From positions 1,041,940 to 1,105,939 of the forward strand of contig KE159799.1 of NCBI GenBank assembly GCA_000403495.2: a stretch of DNA of 64,000 nucleotides, given 5' to 3'. The notes below the pieces were generated by a model. That model searched no databases, was not told the DNA's origin, and saw nothing but the letters and a program-made list of their open reading frames with translations. The position numbers and the translations under genes were made by a program. Source of the stretch: Lachnospiraceae bacterium 10-1 (GTDB taxonomy: Bacteria; Bacillota; Clostridia; Lachnospirales; Lachnospiraceae). This document shows, piece after piece, positions 1 through 9,455 of this stretch. How positions within the stretch are numbered: position 1 is the first letter of the stretch; each line of letters opens with the position of its first letter.

Positions 1-234
1 ATCAACATTCCGCCCCGTGACAGTGACGAATGGAAAACGGAATTTAATGCAAGAACTTCTGTAGAACGTTCCAACAAACGTGAGAAATATGATTTCTTAT
101 TAGAAAACGGCAGACACCGTTCTACTAAGATGTGGTACTGCCGCCTCTATAACATCCTGATGCTCCAACATCTTGATGCATGGGATTTGCCTTATGAATC
201 CGCCCTGAGAAAGTTGATTCTGAAAACGGCATAA
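1..234 (+). CDS. DDE transposase, C-terminal fragment (runs off window edge)
   Basis: The frame is open from the first base to a TAA at 232-234 and gives 77 residues. It contains R18-(3)-E22-(6)-K29, the R/E/K part of the YREK signature of IS4-like DDE transposases, with F15 in place of the usual Tyr. E22 would be the third catalytic acidic residue. The basic, aromatic tail ending in LQHLDAW and a short helix is typical of the C-terminus of these enzymes. The IS family cannot be settled from the tail, and no terminal inverted repeat could be identified in 235-401. The gene continues outside the window, so whether it is intact is unknown. It is convergent with the permease gene that follows. 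Confidence 0.8.
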   Translation: MNIPPRDSDEWKTEFNARTSVERSNKREKYDFLLENGRHRSTKMWYCRLYNILMLQHLDAWDLPYESALRKLILKTA

Positions 235-401
235 TCCTATGGGTATTATACACCTTTTTAAGGCATAGCGACAGTTATGTCTGTTTCTCATATTTATTTT
301 TATTCATTTCAGATAATATTCACTTTTCAATGTCCACTGCCAACTGTGCTGACTATAATCACTCAGGATTCCGAGAGATTATTATAAAATTATGTACATG
401 T

Positions 402-1316
402 TTATCCTTTTACTGCCCCAATAGTAACCCCCTTTACGAAATATTTTTGCAGGAAGGGATATAATAAAACAATAGGCCCCGTTGCAATTACCGTCATTGC
501 CAGTTTCATTGGCTCACTGGGCACATCACTTGCCGGAATGCCGCTTCGGGCGGCCGCGGCATTAATTGCCTGTGCTTTGGTCAATATATTATTTAAATAA
601 TACTGTAACGGATAGAGATCCCTGCGTCCCTCATCTAAAAAAAGCATTGCATTATACCAGTCATTCCAATAATTTAAAGCAATAAACAAACCTACCGTAG
701 CCAAACCTGCTTTGCAGAGCGGAAGCGCAATCCTGAAATAAACCACCATATCTCCCGCACCATCTAAATATGCAGATTCATATAATGATTCCGGTATACT
801 CATCATATAGCTTTTTAAAATCAGCAGGTAAGTCACATTGACCATAATTGGAAGAATCAATGCTATAATATTATTGTGAAAATGCAGGTATTTTGTATTA
901 AATATGTACCAGGGAACCAGACCTCCCCCAAAAATAGATGTAAAGTAAAAGAAAAAGGAAACCTGATACCGATATCGGAAATTCTTATTTGCTAAAACAT
1001 AGGATGCCATACTTGTCACCAACAACCCAAGTCCGGTTCCCGACACTGTTACCAATATCGTCACCCCATATGCACATAGCAGTTCCTGTGGAATCCGAAA
1101 CAACATTTTATATGCATCCAGAGAAAAATGTGTGGGAATCAGTTGATACCCATTTAACCAGATGGACTGTTGGTCGGACACTGAACCACTTATTACCAGC
1201 CAGAATGGAAGCAGGCATGCCGCAGCAAGCACAAAAAGCGTCACGTGCGAAACAACATTAAATACTAATTTATCATAACCTTTGTATTTCTTTTTTCTAT
1301 CCTTTGCCGCTGCCAT
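402..1316 (-). CDS. Carbohydrate ABC transporter permease, LplC/YteP-partner type
   Basis: Inner-membrane subunit of a binding-protein-dependent sugar importer. The 304-residue product has about six membrane segments, the first at roughly 16-44, and an EAA loop (ESAYLDGAGD, about 179-188) that contacts the ATPase. The C-terminal KGVTIGAVKG is characteristic of the LplC family, which partners LplB. An upstream in-frame ATG exists at 1373, inside the previous gene, but AAGGAGGG lies just before the ATG at 1316, so 1316 is the chosen start. It follows the other permease by 31 nt. No solute-binding protein or ATPase gene is present here; the ATPase of this family is often shared (MsmX type), and the binding protein would be expected downstream, where the transposase lies. 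Confidence 0.9.
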   Translation of the reverse strand: MAAAKDRKKKYKGYDKLVFNVVSHVTLFVLAAACLLPFWLVISGSVSDQQSIWLNGYQLIPTHFSLDAYKMLFRIPQELLCAYGVTILVTVSGTGLGLLVTSMASYVLANKNFRYRYQVSFFFYFTSIFGGGLVPWYIFNTKYLHFHNNIIALILPIMVNVTYLLILKSYMMSIPESLYESAYLDGAGDMVVYFRIALPLCKAGLATVGLFIALNYWNDWYNAMLFLDEGRRDLYPLQYYLNNILTKAQAINAAAARSGIPASDVPSEPMKLAMTVIATGPIVLLYPFLQKYFVKGVTIGAVKG

Positions 1317-1347
1317 GAAAGCACCCTCCTTCTGTTTATCCATCCTT

Positions 1348-2274
1348 TTAAAATAGTGCATAATCCGGTTCAACTTTCTTTACAATATAATTTGCAATCA
1401 GTACCAATACAAAAGAAATTCCTGACTGATATAGTCCCGCCGCACTGGTCATTCCAAATTCCTGCAATGTCAGCAGTGAACGTGTTACATAAGTATCAAT
1501 AACGTCGGTAACATCCAAAACCATAGGATTATTGCCTGTTACCTGCCAGAACATCTGGAAATCTCCTTTCATGATTGTGCCAATGGCAAGCAGGAACAAA
1601 ATAACTACTGTAGGGCGGATACATGGCAGGGTAATATAACGTATTTTCTGCCACATCGTTGCGCCATCCAGATCGGCTGCTTCAAACATTTCCCCATCAA
1701 TGTTAACAATGCTTGCCAGATACATGACCGTACCATATCCTACATTTTTAAAAGCACTGACTATAATAAGAATAACAGGCCATGCATTTTTATTGGAGTA
1801 TACATCCACCGGCGCTAATCCCATTCCTTTGAGAAAAGCATTTACCGCACCAAATTCATAATTAAAAAGATTATAAATGAAAGCACCCACCACTACCCAG
1901 GAAATAAAATAGGGAAGAAACATAACTGACTGGGTGATTCTTTTAAACGCTTTTCCTGCAAGTTCACTTAACATAATTGCACAGGTGATCTGTAAAAAAG
2001 TATTTATAAACAGAAACGCAAGATTGTAAAGTATTGTATTCCTTGTGGTAAGCCATGCCTTGCCGGATTTAAAAAAGTACTGAAAATTCTCAAAACCAAT
2101 CCACGGACTTCCAAAAATGCCATCGTGGTAATTGAACTCCTTAAATGCCAGCACAATACCTGCCATTGGAATATAACACATCAAAATCACCACCACTGCC
2201 GCCGGCATTAACATCAGCCATTTGGTCCGGTTCTGCCTTAAATCATGTAAAAACGGATGTTTCCTGCTCTGCAT
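1348..2274 (-). CDS. Carbohydrate ABC transporter permease, LplB type
   Basis: First permease of the sugar importer, 308 residues, with a cytoplasmic basic N-terminus, membrane segments from about residue 18, and an EAA loop at about 198-217 (EAADLDGAT). The VEPDYALF C-terminus matches the LplB family. The start at 2274 is preceded by a GGGGGGAG ribosome binding site. It is transcribed divergently from the two-component regulator at 2490, which suggests control of the transporter by that system, as in other YesN/YesM loci. Confidence 0.92.
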   Translation of the reverse strand: MQSRKHPFLHDLRQNRTKWLMLMPAAVVVILMCYIPMAGIVLAFKEFNYHDGIFGSPWIGFENFQYFFKSGKAWLTTRNTILYNLAFLFINTFLQITCAIMLSELAGKAFKRITQSVMFLPYFISWVVVGAFIYNLFNYEFGAVNAFLKGMGLAPVDVYSNKNAWPVILIIVSAFKNVGYGTVMYLASIVNIDGEMFEAADLDGATMWQKIRYITLPCIRPTVVILFLLAIGTIMKGDFQMFWQVTGNNPMVLDVTDVIDTYVTRSLLTLQEFGMTSAAGLYQSGISFVLVLIANYIVKKVEPDYALF

Positions 2275-2424
2275 AAAAATCTCCCCCCATGCGAATATGC
2301 CTTTTGTTTTCCTGACACCCTCATCTTAACAAAAACATATAAGTACTTACAACGGAACTAAGTTATGAAAGGAGCACAGAATTATGTTAATTGTCATTTT
2401 GCGCATAAATTGACTCATTTTAAA

Positions 2425-2453
2425 TTGAAATATTAATTTATTTTGTATATTAT
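2425..2453 (+). promoter_or_regulatory. Sigma-A-like promoter of the two-component/fucosidase operon
   Basis: TTGAAA at 2425-2430 and TATTAT at 2448-2453 are separated by exactly 17 nt. They lie 37 nt upstream of the response-regulator ATG, which has a GGGGGA site. The surrounding 2275-2489 region is very AT-rich and must also hold the promoter for the divergent permease genes, which I could not place. Motif match only. Confidence 0.5.
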
Positions 2454-2489
2454 GAATATAAAATAAGTTTTTATCAGGGGGAATATTGA

Positions 2490-3605
2490 ATGAATTACAC
2501 AGTATTGATTGTAGATGATGAAGCAATGCCCAGAAAAGTGCTTAAAGATCATCTTCCCTGGGATACGCTTAGGGTTACGGAAATCTTTCAGGCATCGGAC
2601 GGTCAGGAAGCAATAGAACAGGCGCGTCTTTGCCAGCCGGATATTATTATAAGTGATATTAAAATGCCGCGTATGAACGGCATTCAAATGGCTTTTGCCA
2701 TACGTGAATTCTGTCCGCACTGCCAGTTTATCTTTTTAAGCGGCTATTCGGACAAGGAATATTTAAAAGGCGCGATCAAATTAAAAGCTGCTAATTATGT
2801 GGAAAAGCCCATTGATCTTGATGAAATAAAGCAGGCACTGGAAGAAGTTATAGATGAACTGGACAAACTTAAGAAAATAGAAACCCCCGGCTCACTGCGC
2901 ACATTATTTTTTCATGGATGCAGGGATTCAGATTCTCCCTTAAATACCGCCATATTTGAAGGCAGTCAGATTCATCTTGATTCCATTGCTGAAAGTATCC
3001 GGCAGCGAAAAGAATCCGACACGGAAACTGCTTTGCGCAGATTATACAGGGAAGCTTCCCGGTGTGAAGGCACTGAACCTGATTATCTTCGTCATTTTTA
3101 CCGTCAAATCGTATTTTTATTTCTGACAGCTGCTGAAGATTATAACATAACCGGAATTACCCAGAAATCCGATTTTTATTTATATACCGCTGCAGGCAAA
3201 GAAACTTTATCAGAACTTTGGGATGCCCTTCTTACGCTTTCACGGACATATTTTGCTTCCCTCACATATCAGGACACAGATATTGTCTCCCGTGTAGACC
3301 GCTATTTGGAACAGCACTACCAAAACCCATGCCTTACCGTACAGGATGCCGCCCATGATCTTGGCTTTGCCAACACTTATCTATGCGCTGCATACAAAAA
3401 AAGCTGTGGCAAAACAATTAACCAGCACCTTACACAGCTACGTATCCTGCATGCCAAAGAACTTCTTTCCGGTTCCAGCCAAAAGCTTTATGAGGTAGCC
3501 AAAAATGTAGGTTATGCCAACGGCAAATATTTTACCAGACTGTTCACCCGCGAAACCGGGCTTTCGCCTAAAGAATACAGGGAGCGGCATCGTCATGAAA
3601 AATAA
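2490..3605 (+). CDS. Response regulator with AraC-type DNA-binding domain (YesN family)
   Basis: A 371-residue transcription regulator. The receiver domain occupies about 1-125, with the acidic pocket D9-D10, phospho-acceptor D56 (ISDIKMP) and conserved K106. The middle, about 150-260, is the helical connector usual in YesN proteins. The C-terminal 100 residues contain two helix-turn-helix motifs of the AraC/XylS type, ending in TGLSPKEYRER. The stop overlaps the kinase start by 11 nt, so the pair is translationally coupled. It likely activates the divergent permeases and the downstream hydrolases. Confidence 0.93.
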   Translation: MNYTVLIVDDEAMPRKVLKDHLPWDTLRVTEIFQASDGQEAIEQARLCQPDIIISDIKMPRMNGIQMAFAIREFCPHCQFIFLSGYSDKEYLKGAIKLKAANYVEKPIDLDEIKQALEEVIDELDKLKKIETPGSLRTLFFHGCRDSDSPLNTAIFEGSQIHLDSIAESIRQRKESDTETALRRLYREASRCEGTEPDYLRHFYRQIVFLFLTAAEDYNITGITQKSDFYLYTAAGKETLSELWDALLTLSRTYFASLTYQDTDIVSRVDRYLEQHYQNPCLTVQDAAHDLGFANTYLCAAYKKSCGKTINQHLTQLRILHAKELLSGSSQKLYEVAKNVGYANGKYFTRLFTRETGLSPKEYRERHRHEK

Positions 3606-5388
3606 ATTATTTTTCCCCCACCGTCCTTTTTTAAAAAGTCTCAAAGATAAACTTCTATGTACTTATTTTTTGCTGGTTGTACTCCCTTTGGGTTTTTTTA
3701 CTTTATATACTTATCTGCGTGTACGGAGTGTTATACAAGAGCAAACCTTTACCGCCATGCAAAATGCATTTGAAGACACAGTAAATTCCATGCAGCAGTC
3801 TCTTGATAAACTGGACACTATAATTGATATTCTTGCCATGGATCCTCTTGTATATGCTATGGCCTCAAATGATCCGGAAGATTACACTTATATCCACCGA
3901 TTGGAAGATTCGGACAAGCTTGCCCTTACCTTTGAGCATCTGTGCAGTCTGTCCGGCATAGAGCGCATCCGGCTTTATGCCAACAACGACTATCTATATG
4001 CTTCCGGTCAAAATAGTATTATCCAGCTTCGTGAAGCATCAGATGCCAGTTGGTACCATACCCTTTCCGGTCAGAATGAAAGAATGTGGTTTGCTCCCAC
4101 AGATTTTGATGACCAGCCCTTGCAGGAACAGTCTTATTTTTCATCCATGCAGGTTATTTACAATCCACGGAATGTCAATGAGCCTCTTGCAGTACTGCGT
4201 GCTGATGCAGATGCTTCACACATGATATCTATGGTAGAAAACACCTCCGTTACGGAAAATGGGATTTTACTCCTTTTAAAAGACAAGGAGATTCTTTACC
4301 ATTCATCCGACAATGCTCTTTCCGATGCCTTGTATGCTATCGCAGAAGAGCTTCCGGTTCCGGATACCAACGAATGGGTTCCTATCCAGGCTGACGGAAA
4401 GCATTATTATGCACAATGCTGCTCCCTGTCCAAATCCGGCTGGTACATGGCAAGCATTCTTCCTTTTAACGACATTTTCCGTCTAAGTCATGAGCTGCGT
4501 TTTGAAATGCTGTTGGTCGTAATCCTGGTGAGCATAATTGCTTATCTGCTTGCTGTGGCAATCAGCCAATCCACCTTAAACCGGATTTCAATACTTACAA
4601 AAACAATGCAGTCCGTGCAGGAGGGTAATGTAAATGTCAGGCCTGAGCCATCCGGCAATGACGAAGTTGCACAGTTAATGGGTAATTTCAACAAAATGAT
4701 GGATCGTATCGATCAGTTGATGGAGGAAAAGATTGTTTATGGGCAGCAGATTAAAAATTTAGAGTTAAAAGCCCTTCAGGCACAAATCAATCCTCATTTT
4801 CTCTACAATTCGCTGGATCTGATTAATTGTACTGCCATATCCCACAGCGTACCGCAAATCAGCCATATGGTAAAAGCACTGGGGCAGTTTTACCGCCTTT
4901 CTTTAAGCGGGGGAAGTGAGCAGATACCTTTGGTCTCTGAAATGAAACATGCCCAGCTTTATGTAGATATACAAAATATGCGTTTTAAGAACAGCATACA
5001 GACACATTGGTCATTAGATAAGGAAGCTGAAAAATGTTTAATAATAAAAATTATTCTCCAGCCTTTAATTGAAAATGCCATTATACACGGTATTTTCGAA
5101 AAACCCTCCAAGCATGGAACTCTCCATGTATGCGCTAAGAGGAATAACGATGCCATTACCATTACCATTTCTGATGATGGTGTTGGTATGAATGATGAAG
5201 AAGTTTTTGCAAATTTCCATTCTTCTACTGAAAGGGTTGCCGATACTTCCGGCGGCTACGGCGTTCGTAATATATGTGACCGGCTGCGCATTGCCTATGG
5301 GGAGCCCTATGGACTTTTATGCGAAAGTACTCCTGGAAAAGGAACTACTATAACAATCTCTATTCCAGCAATTGAACCTGTACAATAG
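3595..5388 (+). CDS. Sensor histidine kinase, YesM family
   Basis: A membrane sensor of 597 residues that phosphorylates the preceding regulator. A membrane segment at about 20-42 is followed by an extracytoplasmic sensor region of about 260 residues (Cache-like by position), a second membrane segment at about 304-326, HAMP, and the His-kinase box with H401 in NPHFLYNSLD. The ATPase domain shows N (LIENAIIHG), DDGVGM and GGYGVRN. The open frame begins at 3514, but ATG 3595 has AGGGAG upstream and keeps the normal overlap with the regulator, so it is preferred. Its ligand is probably a sugar bound to the missing or distant solute-binding protein, or free glycan. Confidence 0.93.
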   Translation: MKNKLFFPHRPFLKSLKDKLLCTYFLLVVLPLGFFTLYTYLRVRSVIQEQTFTAMQNAFEDTVNSMQQSLDKLDTIIDILAMDPLVYAMASNDPEDYTYIHRLEDSDKLALTFEHLCSLSGIERIRLYANNDYLYASGQNSIIQLREASDASWYHTLSGQNERMWFAPTDFDDQPLQEQSYFSSMQVIYNPRNVNEPLAVLRADADASHMISMVENTSVTENGILLLLKDKEILYHSSDNALSDALYAIAEELPVPDTNEWVPIQADGKHYYAQCCSLSKSGWYMASILPFNDIFRLSHELRFEMLLVVILVSIIAYLLAVAISQSTLNRISILTKTMQSVQEGNVNVRPEPSGNDEVAQLMGNFNKMMDRIDQLMEEKIVYGQQIKNLELKALQAQINPHFLYNSLDLINCTAISHSVPQISHMVKALGQFYRLSLSGGSEQIPLVSEMKHAQLYVDIQNMRFKNSIQTHWSLDKEAEKCLIIKIILQPLIENAIIHGIFEKPSKHGTLHVCAKRNNDAITITISDDGVGMNDEEVFANFHSSTERVADTSGGYGVRNICDRLRIAYGEPYGLLCESTPGKGTTITISIPAIEPVQ

Positions 5389-5405
5389 AAAGGAGATATT
5401 TCTTT

Positions 5406-6989
5406 ATGCAATATTCAATTTTTACCGACACTGACTGGATTTATCCTGATTCCTCTTTTAGCGGATCACAAAACATTGGGCTGACCATTCCCCGTGGCGG
5501 CCATTCTGGAGTTCAAATTCTGGGAGAAATTCCTAAAACACCTTTGCACTTAAAATTTATTTGGCACCAGGAAATCCCGAATGAAAGCCTGACTGTCAGC
5601 CTGTACCGTCTTCTGCCTGTAGGCGTCAATGAAAATACTGACTGTGATCTGATGACAACTACTGATTTTGAACGCTGTAAATCCTTTGTCACCAGAAAAG
5701 CGCCTTTTGACGTTTATGATGCACTGTGTCCAATTGACAATACACCTATTACAGACAGACTGGCTCTTTATCTGTGCATAGACGTAAATCCCCATACAAC
5801 ACCTGGGAATTATTCCGGTGAATTATGCCTCTATGAGGGAAATCAGGAAACGAAGATTCCATTAACATGCAGAATCAGTCCGGTTTTGGTTCCTTCTCTG
5901 CCCTCTTCTCATCTTGGCATGCTAAACTTTTTTGACTACGACGGACTTGCCGCACAGCATCATGTTTCAAAAAACAGCCCGGAATACTGGGAATTATTCT
6001 CCGGCTATGTAAAAGCACAAATAGAAATGCGGTGTACCCACATTCTTCTTCCCCCGGGAGAAGCACGATTTGAAAATGGAAAACTTATAGATTTTGATTT
6101 TTCTATGGCAGAAAAGGCTGGGAGAATTGCCCGAAAAGAAGGTGCAAAATGGCTTTGCGGCGGTCATATCGCCCACTGGCATGAATGGGATGAACAGGAA
6201 TATTATCCCAACTGGGATCAGTCTCTCGGCATCACAACCACAGATGGATACCTGCAGTTAAAACTTTATCTTACAAAATGGAATGAAATTATCCGCAAAA
6301 ACAACTGGCTAAGCTGTATGACACAGGCGCTTGCTGATGAACCCCAGACTCATAATGATTCCACTTACCGCATTCTGGCCGGCATATTCCGAAAATTTTT
6401 GCCTGGCATTCCCATTATAGATGCTGTGGAAACTACTCATCTAGGAGGCGGCATTGACATCTGGGTTCCAAAGCAGGACACTTATGAAAAATGGCGCGAG
6501 GAATTTGAAAAACTTCAGGCAGCAGGAGAAACCATGTGGTTTTACACCTGCGCTTTTCCAGCAGGTCCGATCATGAACCGCAGTATGGATCTGCCCCTTA
6601 CGGCCAGCCGGGCAGTATTTTGGATGGGAGCATTCTACCAGCTAAGCGGCTTTTTGCATTGGGGATTTAACTATTATATTGGCAGCGATATTTGGCACAG
6701 CGCCTGCTGCCCGCATAAAGGCGCCCTGCTTCCGGCAGGGGATGCCCATATAGTCTATCCGGGAAAAAATGGTCCTCTTCGCAGTATGCGCTTTGAGGCG
6801 CAGCGTTCCGGTGCTGAGGATTATGAGCTTCTTATTCAGGCCCTGAAAGCTGCTCCTGAAAAAACCCGGAAATTAATTGAAAAAGTATGTACCAGTTTCC
6901 GAAATTATACGCGGGAAGGTACTGTTTTAGTTGAAGTTAAAAACGATCTTATTAAACTATTAGAAAGGGAGGTATCTTTTGATGTCTGA
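5406..6989 (+). CDS. DUF4091 domain protein, putative glycoside hydrolase
   Basis: A 527-residue protein with an N-terminal beta-rich part (about 1-165) and a TIM-barrel-like part. Signature stretches of DUF4091 are visible: DEP at 311-313, WFYTC at 378-382, GFLHWGFNYY at 415-424, GDAHIVYPG at 445-453 and an SMRFEAQRSG segment from 460. DUF4091 proteins are thought to be carbohydrate-active, but the substrate here is not known. There is no signal peptide, so it should act in the cytoplasm. It starts 17 nt after the kinase, behind AAAGGAG, and overlaps the fucosidase by 8 nt. Confidence 0.85.
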   Translation: MQYSIFTDTDWIYPDSSFSGSQNIGLTIPRGGHSGVQILGEIPKTPLHLKFIWHQEIPNESLTVSLYRLLPVGVNENTDCDLMTTTDFERCKSFVTRKAPFDVYDALCPIDNTPITDRLALYLCIDVNPHTTPGNYSGELCLYEGNQETKIPLTCRISPVLVPSLPSSHLGMLNFFDYDGLAAQHHVSKNSPEYWELFSGYVKAQIEMRCTHILLPPGEARFENGKLIDFDFSMAEKAGRIARKEGAKWLCGGHIAHWHEWDEQEYYPNWDQSLGITTTDGYLQLKLYLTKWNEIIRKNNWLSCMTQALADEPQTHNDSTYRILAGIFRKFLPGIPIIDAVETTHLGGGIDIWVPKQDTYEKWREEFEKLQAAGETMWFYTCAFPAGPIMNRSMDLPLTASRAVFWMGAFYQLSGFLHWGFNYYIGSDIWHSACCPHKGALLPAGDAHIVYPGKNGPLRSMRFEAQRSGAEDYELLIQALKAAPEKTRKLIEKVCTSFRNYTREGTVLVEVKNDLIKLLEREVSFDV

Positions 6990-8283
6990 TCATAAATGGT
7001 TTACCGATGCAAGATTCGGAATGTTTATTCACTTTGGACTTTATTCTGTAGCTGCCAAAGGAGAATGGATTGCAAGTATTGAACAAATATCTTCAGAGAA
7101 ATATAGAAATTATTTTGAAACCTTTTCCCCCATTCATTACGATCCTGCATTTTATGCCCGAACCGCAAAGGAAGCAGGAATGAAATACGCTGTACTTACT
7201 GCAAAGCATCATGAAGGCTTCTGTCTCTTTGATTCCGCATATACAGATTATAAATCTGTCAACACCCCCATCGGGCGGGATCTGGTGCGTGAATATGTAG
7301 ATGCTTTCCGCAAAGAAGGCTTACGGGTTGGCATCTATTATTCCCTGGTAGACTGGCATCATCCTGATTACCCGGCCTTTCAGGATCCTTTCCACCCTTT
7401 ACGCGGCAATGAATCTGTCCGGAATGAAAAATGTGATTTTAACCGCTACCTTGATTATATGCACGCACAAGTAAGAGAATTGTGCACCAACTATGGAAAA
7501 ATTGATTTACTCTGGTTTGATTTTTCCTATGAAGGCCATTCCGGTACTGACTGGCGTGCCCAGGAATTAATTGAAATGGTTCGTTCCCTTCAGCCGGATA
7601 TTCTTATCAACAGCCGCTTAGAAGCAAGCGGCGGAAATCTGGGAAGCCTGCTTACCGGTTCTCCAACCCCCTGGGCCGGAGACTTTATAACGCCTGAACA
7701 AATCGTTCCGCCGGCACCCCTTAAAACGCCTGATAATATGTCCGTATGCTGGGAAGCCTGTCAAACCTTAAATAATAGTTTTGGTTATACTGCCGATGAT
7801 CACGTCTGCAAAGATGCCCGCATCTGTATCCAGCAATTGGCAGACTGCGTTTCAAAAGGTGGAAATTACTTATTAAATGTAGGGCCTGATGCCAATGGAG
7901 CCATTCCCCCCTGGGCAGTTGAAACTTTACAGGAGATTGGAAAATGGATGAAATACAATCAGGAAAGTATCTATGGCTGTAAGGAAAGCGCTCTTCCAAT
8001 TTCCGCCTTTGGCTGTCGTACCACCGCCAAAGACAATATTGTATATCTCCATGTTATGCAGCAGCCCGTAGGTCCTCTACCGCTTTCCGGAATCCGTCCG
8101 GAAGATATTTGTTATGCCAGAATGCTTTCTACCGGAGCTGAAGTGGAAATTTTAACAAAAGGATGGGCAGTAGACAATTATCCTGATTATACCTTTTTAA
8201 GCCTTTCCTCAAAGGCAAATGAGACGCAGCTTCTTCCTGATCCGGCCGATACAGTAATTAAGCTGGTTCTAAGACAGCAATAA
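6982..8283 (+). CDS. Alpha-L-fucosidase, GH29
   Basis: Exo-hydrolase that removes alpha-L-fucose from oligosaccharides. The 433-residue product has the GH29 hallmarks: MFIHFGLYS near the N-terminus, TAKHHEGF at 73-80 and the catalytic nucleophile D180 in LLWFD. The C-terminal 90 residues look like the usual beta-sandwich. There is no signal peptide, so fucosylated oligosaccharide would be imported first. ATG 6982 is chosen over the adjacent TTG at 6979; AAAGGGAGG precedes it. Last gene of the regulator-kinase-DUF4091-fucosidase operon, followed by a strong terminator. Confidence 0.92.
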   Translation: MSDHKWFTDARFGMFIHFGLYSVAAKGEWIASIEQISSEKYRNYFETFSPIHYDPAFYARTAKEAGMKYAVLTAKHHEGFCLFDSAYTDYKSVNTPIGRDLVREYVDAFRKEGLRVGIYYSLVDWHHPDYPAFQDPFHPLRGNESVRNEKCDFNRYLDYMHAQVRELCTNYGKIDLLWFDFSYEGHSGTDWRAQELIEMVRSLQPDILINSRLEASGGNLGSLLTGSPTPWAGDFITPEQIVPPAPLKTPDNMSVCWEACQTLNNSFGYTADDHVCKDARICIQQLADCVSKGGNYLLNVGPDANGAIPPWAVETLQEIGKWMKYNQESIYGCKESALPISAFGCRTTAKDNIVYLHVMQQPVGPLPLSGIRPEDICYARMLSTGAEVEILTKGWAVDNYPDYTFLSLSSKANETQLLPDPADTVIKLVLRQQ

Positions 8284-8320
8284 TGAATGAAAAAAATTGA
8301 ACTATTGAGAAATCATACAA

Positions 8321-8351
8321 ACATAAGGCGCTTTCTCTCAGCGCCTTATGT
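8321..8351. terminator. Bidirectional rho-independent terminator
   Basis: A perfect 11-bp stem, ACATAAGGCGC (8321-8331) with its complement at 8341-8351, and a 9-nt loop, flanked by T-rich and A-rich ends. It separates the convergent fucosidase and double-Nudix genes. The TAA stop of the Nudix gene (8346-8348) lies inside the right arm. Confidence 0.85.
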
Positions 8352-9416
8352 TTTAGTCCGGGGGCAGTCTGCCACCCTTACGCCCTGTGCTGAAAATCCC
8401 GGTTCCAAGGCTTTTTTAATCAATTTAAACTCTTCCGGATAAATACACGTTTTAAGCGTTCCCTCCAGAATTCCCGCAAATACCTTATCATAGTCCCAAA
8501 AGCTGACTTCTTCTACTTCACTTTTCTGGATTACAAGGTTCTCTGGCTTTACCGGCTTTTCATACAGATAAACCGCGCTGATTTCCCAATCCTTAAAAGG
8601 CTGTCCCCAAAAAGCAGCCTCCACATAGCCCTCATGGTATCCAATAAACCGAAGCTCTCCCTCCTGTGCATCAATGCCCAGTTCCTCAAAAAGCTCTCTG
8701 GATGCGGCAGCTTCAAACTCCTCTCCTGCAAGCATATGCCCCGCTGCTGAAACATCATAACAGCCCGGATAGGCATCTTTCGCCTGGCTGCGTTTTTGAA
8801 GCAGCACTTCCACACTGCCATCCGCTTTTTTGTTAACCACCCATATATGTACTGTTCGATGAAGCTCTCCTCTTTTATGAACCATACATCTTTCCATCAC
8901 ATGTCCCGTAGGACTTCCATCTTCCCTGACAAGATCAAACAGCTCAAGCTCCCTGCCGTCTAACAGAGCGCGGTGCCAGGAGCCATTCTTCCGGTAGCAG
9001 AGTTTTAAGGAGAAAAAAGGAACATTTCTGTTTAACAGATCCAGAAACAAAATGTCCCCATCCCAAAGATTTAATTCTTCCATTTTGTCCTTTTCCACCC
9101 ATTCAAGGTTTCCTTCCTCACATTCCTTAAGTTCTCCCTCAAAGCCATCTGCAGTGTAAAGGCACATGTATTCTACAAGATACCCTTCCGAGCAGAAGGT
9201 GACAATTCCCCGAAACTGATAGGAGGTAAGAGTTAAGCCGGTTTCTTCATATACCTCCCTGAGCAGACATTCCTCAGGACTTTCCTCCCCCTCAAAATGA
9301 CCGCCCACTCCTATCCACTTATCTTTATTAATATCATTTTTTTTAGAAACCCTGTGCAGCATCAGGTATTTCTCACCTTTTTCAATGTAGCACAGGGTTG
9401 TAAGCTGACTTTTCAT
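8346..9416 (-). CDS. Double Nudix hydrolase (MutT-like plus IPP-isomerase-like)
   Basis: A 356-residue fusion of two Nudix domains. The first has a complete Nudix box at 39-61 (G-x5-E-x7-RE-x2-EE-x-G) and resembles 8-oxo-dGTP/ADP-ribose hydrolases. The second, with a complete box at 226-248, resembles the YfcD/isopentenyl-diphosphate isomerase-like group (VHKRGELHRTVH just before it). Both metal-binding sites look intact, so both may be active on nucleoside or other diphosphates. The usual single-domain length is about 150-180. Soluble, cytoplasmic. It follows holA by 39 nt and could be co-transcribed. Exact substrates cannot be inferred. Confidence 0.85.
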   Translation of the reverse strand: MKSQLTTLCYIEKGEKYLMLHRVSKKNDINKDKWIGVGGHFEGEESPEECLLREVYEETGLTLTSYQFRGIVTFCSEGYLVEYMCLYTADGFEGELKECEEGNLEWVEKDKMEELNLWDGDILFLDLLNRNVPFFSLKLCYRKNGSWHRALLDGRELELFDLVREDGSPTGHVMERCMVHKRGELHRTVHIWVVNKKADGSVEVLLQKRSQAKDAYPGCYDVSAAGHMLAGEEFEAAASRELFEELGIDAQEGELRFIGYHEGYVEAAFWGQPFKDWEISAVYLYEKPVKPENLVIQKSEVEEVSFWDYDKVFAGILEGTLKTCIYPEEFKLIKKALEPGFSAQGVRVADCPRTKT

Positions 9417-9455
9417 ATTTAACCAGGCCTTTCTTCAAAGCGTCTTTATCGTATT

